A DNA stretch of 43,054 nt, from the NCBI GenBank assembly GCA_900770335.1, contig CAAGKD010000123.1:1-43054 (forward strand), read 5' to 3'. The notes beneath the pieces are model-generated. The model did no database searches. It worked only from the letters and a program-made list of their open reading frames with translations, and had not been told where the DNA came from. The DNA comes from an uncultured Sutterella sp. (GTDB taxonomy: Bacteria; Pseudomonadota; Gammaproteobacteria; Burkholderiales; Burkholderiaceae_F). A program made the translations under genes and the position numbers. This document shows, one piece after another, positions 31,926-40,264 of this stretch; positions within the stretch are counted from its first letter, which is position 1, and each line of letters starts with the position of its first letter.

Positions 31926-32273
31926 ATGCCTCGTGTGAAGCGTGGTGTGACGGCCCGTGCCCGTCACAAGAAGATTTTCACCCTGTCCAAGGGCTATCGT
32001 CTGCGCCGCAACAACGTTTTCCGCGTTGCCAAGCAGGCTGTGATGCGCGCCGGCCAGTACGCCTATCGTGACCGTCGCAACAAGAAGCGCGTGTTCCGCC
32101 GTCTGTGGATCGCCCGCATCAACGCCGGCACGCGCGCCAACGGCATGACGTACTCGGTGTTCATGAACGGCCTCAAGAAGGCCGGCGTCGCGCTCGACCG
32201 CAAGGTCCTCGCCGACATGGCCGTCTGCGACAAGGAGGGCTTCGCCGCCCTCGTCGCCTCGGTCAAGGCCTGA
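31926..32273 (+). CDS. rplT: 50S ribosomal protein L20
   Basis: A 115-residue basic protein needed early in 50S assembly. It carries the conserved MPRVKRGVTARARHKKIF start, KGYRLRRNNVFRVAKQAV and the C-terminal globular part (RLWIARINAGTRANGMTYSVFMNGLKKAG). In other proteobacteria it represses rpmI-rplT translation. AAGGAGAT precedes the ATG, and a strong terminator follows ~75 nt after the stop. Confidence 0.98.
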   Translation: MPRVKRGVTARARHKKIFTLSKGYRLRRNNVFRVAKQAVMRAGQYAYRDRRNKKRVFRRLWIARINAGTRANGMTYSVFMNGLKKAGVALDRKVLADMAVCDKEGFAALVASVKA

Positions 32274-32340
32274 GAAGCGCCCTTGCCGCAAGGCTGAGGG
32301 GATCGGTCGAGAGACCCCGTCCCCTCGCAGGAAACTGCGA

Positions 32341-32378
32341 AAAAGAGACCCGACTCGAAGGAGTCGGGTCTTTTTTTT
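32341..32378 (+). terminator. thrS-infC-rpmI-rplT terminator
   Basis: GACCCGACTC (32347-32356) and GAGTCGGGTC (32361-32370) form a perfect 10-bp stem with a 4-nt loop and eight T. Confidence 0.95.
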
Positions 32379-32615
32379 CAGCATTCTCATCGGATTGCAG
32401 GTAAAATCAACGGTTCATGCCTACGTGCGAAGCCTCTTGAGGCCTTCCGCGCGATGCAACCGGCATCCTTCCCCCTGGGTCCGCTGACCGCTGAGGATGC
32501 GCGCCGCCCTGCCTCAGGCAGGGCGCCCTGCGCGCGAGCGGCTCCGCCGGGGCCGGTGCCGTCAGGACGCGCCCCGGCGCGGTCCGAAGAAGATTTCACA
32601 GTTTTGGAATTCAAA
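32379..32615 (+). promoter_or_regulatory. pheS leader with candidate promoter and hairpin
   Basis: The 237-nt stretch before pheS holds TAAAAT at 32402-32407 (possible -10, no good -35). A perfect 9-bp hairpin CGCCCTGCC (32505-32513)/GGCAGGGCG (32517-32525) lies downstream, followed by GC-rich sequence without a T run. One short frame (32417, MPTCEAS) contains no Phe codon, so classical Phe attenuation is not supported. No other gene is seen here. Confidence 0.35.
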
Positions 32616-33632
32616 ATGCAGGAACTTTCCGAACTCATCGAGTCCGCGCAGCGTGAATTCGCCCTCGCCGGCCAGGCGGCCGCGCTTGAGGACGCCAAGG
32701 CGCGCTACCTCGGCAAGACCGGCCGGCTCACCATGCTCATGAAGGAGCTGGGCAAGCTCGCCCCCGAGGAGCGCCGCGCGCGCGGCCAGGAGATCAACCG
32801 CGCCAAGACCGAGGTCGAGGCGGCGCTCAACGCCCGCCGCGAGGCCCTCGCGGCCGAGGCCCTCGCCGCGAAGCTCGCCGCCGAGTCGATCGACGTCACC
32901 CTTCCGGGGCGCGCGCGCTCCGAGGGCGGCATCCATCCGGTGATCCGCACCTGGATGCGCATCGAGGAGATCTTCCGCTCGATCGGCTTTGACGTCGCCG
33001 ACGGCCCCGAGATCGAGAGCGACTGGTTCAGCTTCACTGCTCTCAACAACCCCCCCAATCATCCGGCCCGCTCGATGCAGGACACGTTCTACGTGGACCG
33101 CAGCGACGAAGACGGGCGGCCCCTGCCGCTGCGCCCGCACACCTCGCCCATGCAGGTGCGCTACGCCCGCACGCACCAGCCCCCGATCAAGGTGATCGCC
33201 CCGGGCCGCACGTACCGCGTCGACTCGGACGCCACGCACTCGCCCATGTTCCACCAGGTCGAGGGCCTCTGGATCGACCGCGACATCAGCTTCACGGACC
33301 TCAAGGGCGTGTACAGCGACTTCCTGCGGTGCTTCTTCGAGACGAACGACCTGATCGTGCGCTTCCGTCCGTCCTACTTCCCGTTCACCGAGCCTTCGGT
33401 CGAGGTGGACATGATGTTCACGAGCGGTCCGCGAAAGGGCCGCTGGCTCGAGATCTCCGGCGCGGGCGAGGTGCATCCGAACGTCGTGCGCAACTACGGC
33501 CTTGATCCCGAGGAGCACGTGGGCTTCGCCTTCGGCTCGGGCCTCGAGCGCCTCACGATGCTGCGCTACGGCATCGACGATCTGCGCCTCTTCTTCGAGG
33601 GCGACCTGCGCTTCCTCAAGCAGTTCAACTGA
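32616..33632 (+). CDS. pheS: Phenylalanyl-tRNA synthetase alpha subunit
   Basis: The catalytic alpha subunit (338 residues; E. coli 327) of the alpha2-beta2 PheRS. An N-terminal coiled-coil arm (about 5-90) that contacts tRNA is followed by the class II core: HPVIRTW, GFDVADGPEIESDWFSFTALNNP, the motif 2 stretch APGRTYRVDSDATHSPMFHQVEGL, and motif 3 GFAFGSGLERLTMLRYGI. I start at ATG 32616 (MQELSELIESAQ). The same frame stays open to 32454, but that 54-residue Pro/Arg/Ala extension looks non-coding and contains the leader hairpin. Confidence 0.96.
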   Translation: MQELSELIESAQREFALAGQAAALEDAKARYLGKTGRLTMLMKELGKLAPEERRARGQEINRAKTEVEAALNARREALAAEALAAKLAAESIDVTLPGRARSEGGIHPVIRTWMRIEEIFRSIGFDVADGPEIESDWFSFTALNNPPNHPARSMQDTFYVDRSDEDGRPLPLRPHTSPMQVRYARTHQPPIKVIAPGRTYRVDSDATHSPMFHQVEGLWIDRDISFTDLKGVYSDFLRCFFETNDLIVRFRPSYFPFTEPSVEVDMMFTSGPRKGRWLEISGAGEVHPNVVRNYGLDPEEHVGFAFGSGLERLTMLRYGIDDLRLFFEGDLRFLKQFN

Positions 33633-33653
33633 TTTCGGCGGAGAACAAGAGAA

Positions 33654-36068
33654 ATGATTTTCACTGAAGAATGGCTGCGCCAGTACGTCAATCCGGCGCT
33701 GACCACGGACGAGCTCTCGGAGGCCCTCACGATGGCGGGCCTCGAGGTCGAGGAGGTCCGCACGGTCGCTCCGGCCTTCACGGGCGTCGTCGTCGCCGAG
33801 GTGCTTTCCTGCCGCGACCATGAGAACTCCGACCACCTGCACGTGTGCGAGGTGAACGCCGGAACGGGCGAGACCCTGCAGATCGTCTGCGGCGCTCCGA
33901 ACGTGCGCGCCGGCATCAAGGTCGCCTGCGCCACGATCGGCGCGGAGCTTCCCGGGGACTTCCGCATCAAGAAGAGCAAGCTTCGCGGCGTCGTGTCGAT
34001 GGGCATGCTCTGCTCGACTCGCGAGCTCGGCATCAACGAGAGCCATGACGGCATCTGGATTCTTCCGGACGACGCGCCCGTCGGCGTCGACATCCGCGAA
34101 TACGCGCGCCTTGACGACGCCCGGATCGAGATCAAGCTCACGCCGAACCGCGGCGACGCGCTCTCCGTGGTCGGCGTAGCGCGCGACGTGCACGCCGTCA
34201 CGGGCGCTCCGCTCGAGCTGCCGGCCATGGATCCGGTTCCCGCGACCTGCGAGTGCCGCCAGCCCGTCTCGATCGAGGCGCCGGACCTGTGCGGCCGGTT
34301 CTCCCACCGCGTGATCCGCAACCTCAACGCCAAGGCTCCGACCCCGGAGTGGATGAAGTCGCGCCTTGAGCGCGCCGGCCAGCGCTCGATCTCCGCGCTC
34401 GTGGACATCTCGAACTACGTGATGCTCGAGCTCGGCCGCCCGACGCACTTCTACGACCTCGACAAGCTCAAGGCCGACCGCCTCACGGTCCGCTGGGCCC
34501 GCGAGGGCGAGCGCGTTGAGCTCCTCAACGGCCAGACCCATGAGCTCACCCCGTGGTACGGCGTTATCTGCGCGAACGACGCGCCCGAGTGCCTCGCCGG
34601 CATCATGGGCGGCGAGAGCAGCGCCATCTCAGAGGACACGAAGGACCTCTTCATCGAGTCCGCCTTCTGGTACCCCAAGGCGATCCAGGGGCGCTGCCGC
34701 AAGCTCAACTTCTCCACGGACGCGGCCTACCGCTACGAGCGCGGCGTCGACTACGGCACCACGGTCGAGCATCTCGAGTACATCACGCGCCTCGTCCTTG
34801 AGATCTGCGGCACGCCCGAGACGAAGATCGGTCCGGTCTGCGACGAGGTCGCCGCGCTCCCCGAGCGCAAGACCGTCCGCATGCGCGTCGCGCGCTGCAA
34901 CAAGGTGGTCGGCATCGACATCCCGGTCGAGTCGATGAAGGAGAGCTTCACGCGCCTCGGCTTCGAGTGGACGCTCGAGGACGGCGTCTTCACGGTCGTT
35001 CCGCCCTCGTTCCGCTTTGACATCGAGATCGAGGAGGACCTCATCGAGGAGGTCGCGCGCCTTTACGGCTATGAGAAGCTTCCGGACCGTCCGCCCCTCG
35101 CGCGCATCAACATGAAGCCCTCTCGCGAGGAGCACCGCTCGGCGCACCAGCTGCGCATCGAGCTCGCGAGCCTCGGCTACCAGGAGCTCATCAACTTCTC
35201 GTTCGTTCCCGAGGAGTGGGAGCGCGCCTATGCGGGCAACGACAAGCCCGTGCGCCTGCTCAATCCGATCGCCTCGCAGCTCTCCGTCATGCGCACGCAG
35301 CTGATCGGCGGCCTCGTCGACATCCTGCGCTACAACCTCAACCGCCGCACGGAGCGCGTGCGCGTGTTTGAGCTCGGCCGCGTGTTCTTCCCGGACGCCT
35401 CGGTCGAGGAGGGCCCCTGGACGGTCAAGGGCATCCGCCAGCCGCAGCACATCGCCGGCCTCGCCTATGGCGCGGCCGACGACGCGCAGTGGGGCGTCGC
35501 GGCCCGGCGCGCGGACTTCTTCGACGTCAAGGGCGACGTCGAGCGCCTCGTGCATCCGCTCAAGGTGACCTTCGTCAAGGAGTCCTTCCCGGCCCTGCAT
35601 CCGGGACGCTCCGCGGGCATCTACGCCGGCGGCAAGCGCATCGGCTTCATCGGCGAGCTTCATCCGCGCGTGCAGCAGCAGTTCGAGCTGCCGCACGCCC
35701 CGGTCGTCTTCGAGATCGACGTCGCGCCGCTCATGCGCATGCCGATTCCGACCTACACGCCCGTGAGCAAGTTCCAGCCCGTCACGCGCGACCTCGCGGT
35801 CGTCGTTCCGGCCGAGCTCGAGGCCGCGGCGCTCTTTGACGCCGTCGCCGAGGCCAAGAGGAAGGACCTGCGTCTCGCGCCCCTCACGGACTTCAGGCTC
35901 TTCGACCTCTACCGTCCGAAGGAGGCGGGCGCCGGCGAGAAGTCGCTCGCCTTCGCGATCGAGCTTTCCTCGCGCACCGATGAGGCGCTCACCGAGGAGC
36001 AGACCGAAGGCGTCGTGCGCGCCATTCTCGAGGCGCTCGAGGGCGTCGGCGCCCGTCTGCGCCAGTGA
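33654..36068 (+). CDS. pheT: Phenylalanyl-tRNA synthetase beta subunit
   Basis: The 804-residue beta subunit (E. coli 795). Domains in order: B1 (MIFTEEWLRQYVNP), an OB-fold tRNA-binding domain (about 40-150, VVVAEVLSCRDHENSDHLHVCEV), the B3/B4 editing domain (RFSHRVIRNLNAK...ELGRPTHFYDLDKL), B5, the catalytic-like core, and a C-terminal FDX-ACB anticodon-binding domain (YTPVSKFQPVTRDLAVVV). It starts 21 nt after pheS and is followed by ihfA, the standard pheST-ihfA order. Confidence 0.97.
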   Translation: MIFTEEWLRQYVNPALTTDELSEALTMAGLEVEEVRTVAPAFTGVVVAEVLSCRDHENSDHLHVCEVNAGTGETLQIVCGAPNVRAGIKVACATIGAELPGDFRIKKSKLRGVVSMGMLCSTRELGINESHDGIWILPDDAPVGVDIREYARLDDARIEIKLTPNRGDALSVVGVARDVHAVTGAPLELPAMDPVPATCECRQPVSIEAPDLCGRFSHRVIRNLNAKAPTPEWMKSRLERAGQRSISALVDISNYVMLELGRPTHFYDLDKLKADRLTVRWAREGERVELLNGQTHELTPWYGVICANDAPECLAGIMGGESSAISEDTKDLFIESAFWYPKAIQGRCRKLNFSTDAAYRYERGVDYGTTVEHLEYITRLVLEICGTPETKIGPVCDEVAALPERKTVRMRVARCNKVVGIDIPVESMKESFTRLGFEWTLEDGVFTVVPPSFRFDIEIEEDLIEEVARLYGYEKLPDRPPLARINMKPSREEHRSAHQLRIELASLGYQELINFSFVPEEWERAYAGNDKPVRLLNPIASQLSVMRTQLIGGLVDILRYNLNRRTERVRVFELGRVFFPDASVEEGPWTVKGIRQPQHIAGLAYGAADDAQWGVAARRADFFDVKGDVERLVHPLKVTFVKESFPALHPGRSAGIYAGGKRIGFIGELHPRVQQQFELPHAPVVFEIDVAPLMRMPIPTYTPVSKFQPVTRDLAVVVPAELEAAALFDAVAEAKRKDLRLAPLTDFRLFDLYRPKEAGAGEKSLAFAIELSSRTDEALTEEQTEGVVRAILEALEGVGARLRQ

Positions 36069-36157
36069 CCCTTCCGCTCGCCCGGGGCGAGCGGCCCCCT
36101 TCGCCGGGGGCCGTCCGTCCGGCAGAACCCCTCTCAGCCAACATCAGTTCCAAGAAA

Positions 36158-36547
36158 ATGCAAGATCAGCAAGACAGCCTCACCGAGAAGGACATCCGCA
36201 CCCTCAACAAGGCGAGCATCGCCGACGCGATCATGGCCCAGAACGCCGAGATCGACCGTCCACACGCCAAGCTCCTCGTCGAGACGTTCTTCGAGCTCAT
36301 CGTCGAGCACCTCGAGCGCGGCGACACGGTGAAGATCCCCGGCCTCGGCAACTTCTCGGTTCGCGACAAGGTCGCCCGCCCGGGCCGCAACCTCAAGACC
36401 GGCGAGACGGTGACGATCACCGAGCGCCGCGTCGTCACCTTCCATCCCTCCGGAACTCTCAACGCGCGCGTCACGACGAACCTCATCGCCCCTGATGACC
36501 GTCCCAACACGCGCCGCACCCGCGCGGTCCTCAAGGACTTCGAGTGA
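36158..36547 (+). CDS. ihfA: Integration host factor alpha subunit
   Basis: HU-family DNA-bending protein, the alpha subunit of IHF. It has the helical body (ASIADAIMAQNAEIDRPHAKLLVETFFELI), then GDTVKIPGLGNFSVRDK and the DNA-inserting arm with the intercalating Pro in ARPGRNLKTGE, then ERRVVTFHPSGTLNARV. At 129 residues it is longer than E. coli IhfA (99), with about 20 extra residues before the fold and ~12 Arg-rich residues at the end. No other start with a ribosome site is better placed. It follows pheT by 90 nt, as in most proteobacteria. Confidence 0.93.
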   Translation: MQDQQDSLTEKDIRTLNKASIADAIMAQNAEIDRPHAKLLVETFFELIVEHLERGDTVKIPGLGNFSVRDKVARPGRNLKTGETVTITERRVVTFHPSGTLNARVTTNLIAPDDRPNTRRTRAVLKDFE

Positions 36548-36586
36548 GCCTGAGGGCGCCTTCGCGAATCCCGGCTCCGCAGGCTC

Positions 36587-36615
36587 TTGACAAAGCTTCG
36601 CCGGCCGGGTAATAT
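36587..36615 (+). promoter_or_regulatory. tRNA-Pro promoter, consensus sigma-70 type
   Basis: A perfect TTGACA (36587-36592), 17-bp spacer, TAATAT (36610-36615). The start is expected a few nt before the tRNA at 36628. It is the strongest match to consensus in the window. Confidence 0.92.
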
Positions 36616-36625
36616 TCGCACTCTG

Positions 36626-36704
<79 letters not shown>

Positions 36705-36716
36705 GAAACCAAAAAC

Positions 36717-36742
36717 AGGTCGTCATCATGACGGCCTTTTTT
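36717..36742 (+). terminator. tRNA-Pro terminator
   Basis: GGTCGTC (36718-36724) and GACGGCC (36730-36736), with one G-T pair, are followed by six T. Confidence 0.85.
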
Positions 36743-36775
36743 GTTGCCTGAAGATTTTGCGTGGCGCGTCTCCGA

Positions 36776-36849
36776 CCCAAACTCCCGACCGCTAGCACAC
36801 AAACTGATGCCCGCCAGTCGATATGGGGGCTATCGGCCGGGAGTTTGGG
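36776..36849. repeat. 74-bp imperfect palindrome downstream of tRNA-Pro
   Basis: CCCAAACTCCCG (36776-36787) is repeated inverted as CGGGAGTTTGGG (36838-36849), extending inward by three more pairs after a mismatch. Inside lies a second small hairpin CGATA (36819-36823)/TATCG (36831-36835). No T run follows. No gene lies between 36743 and 37005; the only other mark is a TTGCAAAG direct repeat near 36893-36911 and TAAAAT at 36961-36966. Its function is unknown. Confidence 0.6.
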
Positions 36850-37005
36850 CCGATGCTCTCCGACGCGGACTCGGCTCCGCCTCGCCCGGGCCCTTGCAAA
36901 GTCTTGCAAAGCCTCGTCTCGGAACGCCCCGGCGGAAGCGGGACTGAAGCATGCGCCCGCTAAAATGGAAAGGCTCAAACATTCTCTTTTCAGGGAAGGC
37001 CTTCC

Positions 37006-39003
37006 GTGAAACTCCGATTCGACAATCTGTCGCTGCGGGTGAAGCTCCTCGGCGTGTTCGCCGTCATCATCACCCTTGCGAGCTGCCCGGTCATCTGGTT
37101 CGGCTACGAGGACACGTACGAGCGCACCGTCGCCTCGGTCGAGGAACGCTTCAGCATGTTGAGCCGCATCGTCGACGAATGCCTGCAGCTCTCGTACCTG
37201 AGCAGCCAGACGCTGCTCGCCGAGAAGGTCGGCATCGAGAAGGACAAGGTCTCCAAGCAGCTCGACGTGATCGAGGACATGCTCGGGACGGGCGACGAGG
37301 CCGCGCTCAGGAAGGCCCTCGACATCCAGGCGCAGTGGCACACCAACGTCTCGATTCTGAGCGACGCGGGCGGGTTCCTCTACCGCTCGCGCGTCGTCTC
37401 GGAGGCGCTCGGCCAGAACGTCGTTGACTTTCTCGGCATCCCCGTGAGCGAGTACGTGAGCCTCGTCAAGCGCACGCGCTCGCGCGAGCTCTTCTCCTTC
37501 GTGCGCGGCACGACCGGGAGCCTGCGCGACGTCTCGATGCTCCTCGTTCTCAGGAAGACCGCCGAGCACACGATCATCCTCCTCGAGGAGCTCAATTCGC
37601 TCGAGGACGCCATCCCCGCGCGCAAGGTCGCGATCGAGGGGAACCTGCAGGACGTGATCCGAACGATCGAGATTCCGAAGAACGCCACGATCTCGGTCAT
37701 CACCGGCGACGGCCGCTTCATCGCGAGCCGCGGCCCCGCGGCCTTCACGGACAGCTTCTCCTACGACCGGGACCTCTACGCGGAGACGAGGAAGAGCGGC
37801 AGGGCCGTGGGCCACTACGACGGCGTCGCGGGCGACACGCTTTATTCGATCCGGCACTTCAAGGTGCTCGACTGGTACATCCAGGCGTCGATCCCGATGA
37901 CCTACGTCCGCGAGCCCGCGCAGGCCTATGCGGTCCGCATCGGCAGCATCGTCCTCGGCATCTTCGCGATCATCGCGTTCGCGGGGCTCTTCCTCATCAC
38001 GCGGTTCCTCCGGCCCCTGCGGGACATGGCCGGAAGCGCCCAGCGGCTCGAGCGCGTCGACTTCGCCTCGGACAACGTCTCCGCGCGCCTGAGGAAGGTC
38101 GTCGAGGGGCTTCCCGAGGCCGGACGCGACGAGGTGGGCCTCGTCGTGAGCGCCTTCAGCCGGATGGTCGGGGCGCTCGAGAAGAACATCGAGGAGCTCA
38201 AGCACACCGTCGCGCGGCAGCACAGCATCGAGGGCGAGCTCAACGCCGCCCGCGAGATCCAGCGCGGCATGCTTCCGCCCGGCGACGGCAGCTTCGCCGC
38301 GCCCGGGTTCCTCGCCGCAGCCCTCACGGACCCCGCCAAGGAGGTGGGAGGGGACTTCTACGACGTGATCGCGCTGCCCGGCGGCCGCCGCGCCCTCATC
38401 GTGGGCGACGTCTCCGGCAAGGGCGTCTCGGCGGCCCTTCTCATGAGCGTCACGCTCACGCTCGTGAGGACGGCGATCGCCGAGGGACTTTCGCCCGAGG
38501 TCGTCATGAAGCGCGTCAACGACCAGCTCGCCGCGAACAACCCGAGCTGCATGTTCGTGACGCTATGGATCGGCGTCTTCGATCCGGCGACGGGGCGGCT
38601 CGACTTTGCAAACGGCGGACACTGCCCGCCCGTGGTCGCCTCGCCCTCGGGCGTGCGCTGGCTCAAGGACATCTCCGGCCCCCTGGTGGGGGCGCTTGAC
38701 ATGGCGGAGTTCTCGCCCTGCTCGACGGAGCTCGCCCCGGGCGAGGCGGTCCTCATCTACACGGACGGCGTCTCCGAGGCGATGAACCTTTCGCGGACGC
38801 TCTTCGGCGAGGAGCGGATCGGACTCACGATCGCCGCGCTTCTCAGCAACGATCCCGGCGAGATCCTCAAGGAGATGATGCGTGCAGTGCGCATCTTCCG
38901 GGGCGCCGCCGAGCAGTCCGACGACATCACGATGCTCGCCTTCAAGCGGCTTCCCGCCGATGAGGCGGCCTCAGGCGACGACGTGAAGGGAGACGCATCA
39001 TGA
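37006..39003 (+). CDS. Membrane-anchored sensor PP2C/SpoIIE-type serine phosphatase with HAMP domain (RsbU/BtrU-like)
   Basis: A 665-residue inner-membrane phosphatase. TM1 at ~12-33 (VKLLGVFAVIITLASCPVIW), a periplasmic Cache-like sensor at ~34-305, TM2 at ~309-332 (RIGSIVLGIFAIIAFAGLFL), HAMP at ~333-395, a coiled coil, then the SpoIIE/PP2C catalytic domain from ~410. Metal-binding acidic residues are present: EVGGDFYDV (450, 453), VGDVSGKGVSAAL (468), YTDGVSEAM and SDDITML. Members of this class dephosphorylate anti-sigma antagonists (RsbV/BtrV type) in partner-switching. GTG 37006 is the start, with AGGGAAGG upstream. Its stop overlaps the next gene's ATG (ATGA). No antagonist, switch-kinase or sigma gene lies within the window. 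Confidence 0.88.
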   Translation: MKLRFDNLSLRVKLLGVFAVIITLASCPVIWFGYEDTYERTVASVEERFSMLSRIVDECLQLSYLSSQTLLAEKVGIEKDKVSKQLDVIEDMLGTGDEAALRKALDIQAQWHTNVSILSDAGGFLYRSRVVSEALGQNVVDFLGIPVSEYVSLVKRTRSRELFSFVRGTTGSLRDVSMLLVLRKTAEHTIILLEELNSLEDAIPARKVAIEGNLQDVIRTIEIPKNATISVITGDGRFIASRGPAAFTDSFSYDRDLYAETRKSGRAVGHYDGVAGDTLYSIRHFKVLDWYIQASIPMTYVREPAQAYAVRIGSIVLGIFAIIAFAGLFLITRFLRPLRDMAGSAQRLERVDFASDNVSARLRKVVEGLPEAGRDEVGLVVSAFSRMVGALEKNIEELKHTVARQHSIEGELNAAREIQRGMLPPGDGSFAAPGFLAAALTDPAKEVGGDFYDVIALPGGRRALIVGDVSGKGVSAALLMSVTLTLVRTAIAEGLSPEVVMKRVNDQLAANNPSCMFVTLWIGVFDPATGRLDFANGGHCPPVVASPSGVRWLKDISGPLVGALDMAEFSPCSTELAPGEAVLIYTDGVSEAMNLSRTLFGEERIGLTIAALLSNDPGEILKEMMRAVRIFRGAAEQSDDITMLAFKRLPADEAASGDDVKGDAS

Positions 39004-40169
39004 GGCGGCGCGATCTTCTCCGGGCCGGCGCACTCGCGCCGATCCTCTCCGCAGGGCTCGCCCGGGCGGCGGAGGAGGGTGCGGCCGCCGCCGTCTCCTC
39101 CGGGCGCTGGGAGCCGCCCTCGGGACGCCCTTGGAACGCCATCCTCGTCTCGGGAGGCGCCTTCTCGCGCTACCAGCGGATCCTCGAGCAGACCGCTCGG
39201 GGGCTCGACAAGCTTGACGTCATTCAGAACGGCAACGTCGCCATTCCCGAGGCGAGCCCCTCGACCGAGGAGATGTGGTGGTGGCTCGCGGAGAACGCCG
39301 GGGGAAGCCGGATCCGCTTCCTCGAGGACGGCCACTACTGCTACGAGTGGTCGCCCGAGCTCAGGGAGTCCCTTTCCAAGGAGATCCTCGAGCGCATCCG
39401 CATCGCGGGCGACGTCGACCTCATCCTCACGCTCGGCACCGAGCCGAGCCTGGACTTCAAGGCGCTCGTCGACGACATCCCGGTCCTCTGCCTCGGCTCC
39501 ACCGATCCGGTCGCGAACGGCATCATCCCGAGCGTCGAGGACTCGGGCAAGGACAACCTTCATGCGACGGTCATCGTCGAGCAGTTCGAGTGGCAGATCG
39601 AGCGCTTCTACTCGATCTTCCGCTTCAAGCGGCTCGGGCTCATGGGCGCGGAGGTCCGACGCAGAAAGTCCGGCGTCGAGGCGGCGAAGCGCTTCTGCGC
39701 GCAGAGGGGGGTCGAGTTCGTCGAGGAGTACTACGACGAGGAGGGGCGCGATCCATACCGCGACTACGAGCGCATGCGCGCGGCGATGCAGCGCCTCATC
39801 GACGCGAAGGTCGACGCCGTGTACCTGCCGTTCTTCCTTTGCCCGAACGACAAGTTCCCGGAGTTCCTCAGCATGCTCACGAGCCGGGGGATCCCGAGCT
39901 TCACGCAGGCCGGGGTCGACCCGGTCGAGCGCGGCATTCTTCTCGGCGTCGCCGAGACGGACATGGAGAACTACGGGCTCTTCGAGGCGCGCGTCATCGA
40001 TCTCGTCACGCGGGGCGTGAAGCCGCGGCTTCTTGACCAGCGCTTCGCGCAGAGCCAGGGGCTCGTCATCAACCTCAAGACCGCCATGCAGATGGGCTGG
40101 CAACCGCCCCTCGGGCTTCTCGTCTCCGTCGAGGACACCTTCAGCACGCATTCGCCCCTCGTGAAGTAA
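39000..40169 (+). CDS. Periplasmic substrate-binding protein with Tat-type signal (ABC_sub_bind family)
   Basis: A 389-residue periplasmic binding protein. The N-terminus MRRRDLLRAGALAPILSAGLARA has a twin-arginine motif, a hydrophobic stretch and an A-R-A cleavage site (about residue 23). The rest resembles the TrpX/ABC_sub_bind (PF04392-like) fold: IRIAGDVDLILTLGTEPSLDF, the VLCLGSTDPVANGI block, GLMGAEVRRRKSGVEAAKRF, and the C-terminal GVKPRLLDQRF...GLVINLKTAMQMGW. Ligand unknown; relatives bind amino acids or small metabolites. No ABC permease or ATPase follows. The gene overlaps the sensor phosphatase by 4 bp, so it more likely feeds that sensor than a transporter. That is inference. Confidence 0.8.
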   Translation: MRRRDLLRAGALAPILSAGLARAAEEGAAAAVSSGRWEPPSGRPWNAILVSGGAFSRYQRILEQTARGLDKLDVIQNGNVAIPEASPSTEEMWWWLAENAGGSRIRFLEDGHYCYEWSPELRESLSKEILERIRIAGDVDLILTLGTEPSLDFKALVDDIPVLCLGSTDPVANGIIPSVEDSGKDNLHATVIVEQFEWQIERFYSIFRFKRLGLMGAEVRRRKSGVEAAKRFCAQRGVEFVEEYYDEEGRDPYRDYERMRAAMQRLIDAKVDAVYLPFFLCPNDKFPEFLSMLTSRGIPSFTQAGVDPVERGILLGVAETDMENYGLFEARVIDLVTRGVKPRLLDQRFAQSQGLVINLKTAMQMGWQPPLGLLVSVEDTFSTHSPLVK

Positions 40170-40171
40170 GA

Positions 40172-40213
40172 CGAAGGCCGCGGGCTCCTGAGGGGGGCTT
40201 CACGCGGCCTTCG
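40172..40213. terminator. Hairpin between convergent operons
   Basis: CGAAGGCCGCG (40172-40182) and CGCGGCCTTCG (40203-40213) form a perfect 11-bp stem with a 20-nt loop. There is no real T run on either side (ATTCATC on plus, TCTTACTTC on minus), so termination is likely but unproven. It begins 3 nt after the binding-protein stop. Confidence 0.5.
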
Positions 40214-40264
40214 ATTCATCCGGCGCGCTCGGACGCGGGGGCCGGGCGCCGGCGGAGACGGGCG

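Noticed and set aside
32454..32615. Upstream in-frame extension of PheS
   Set aside because: Pro/Arg/Ala-rich, contains the leader hairpin, no ribosome site; PheS family starts at MQEL.
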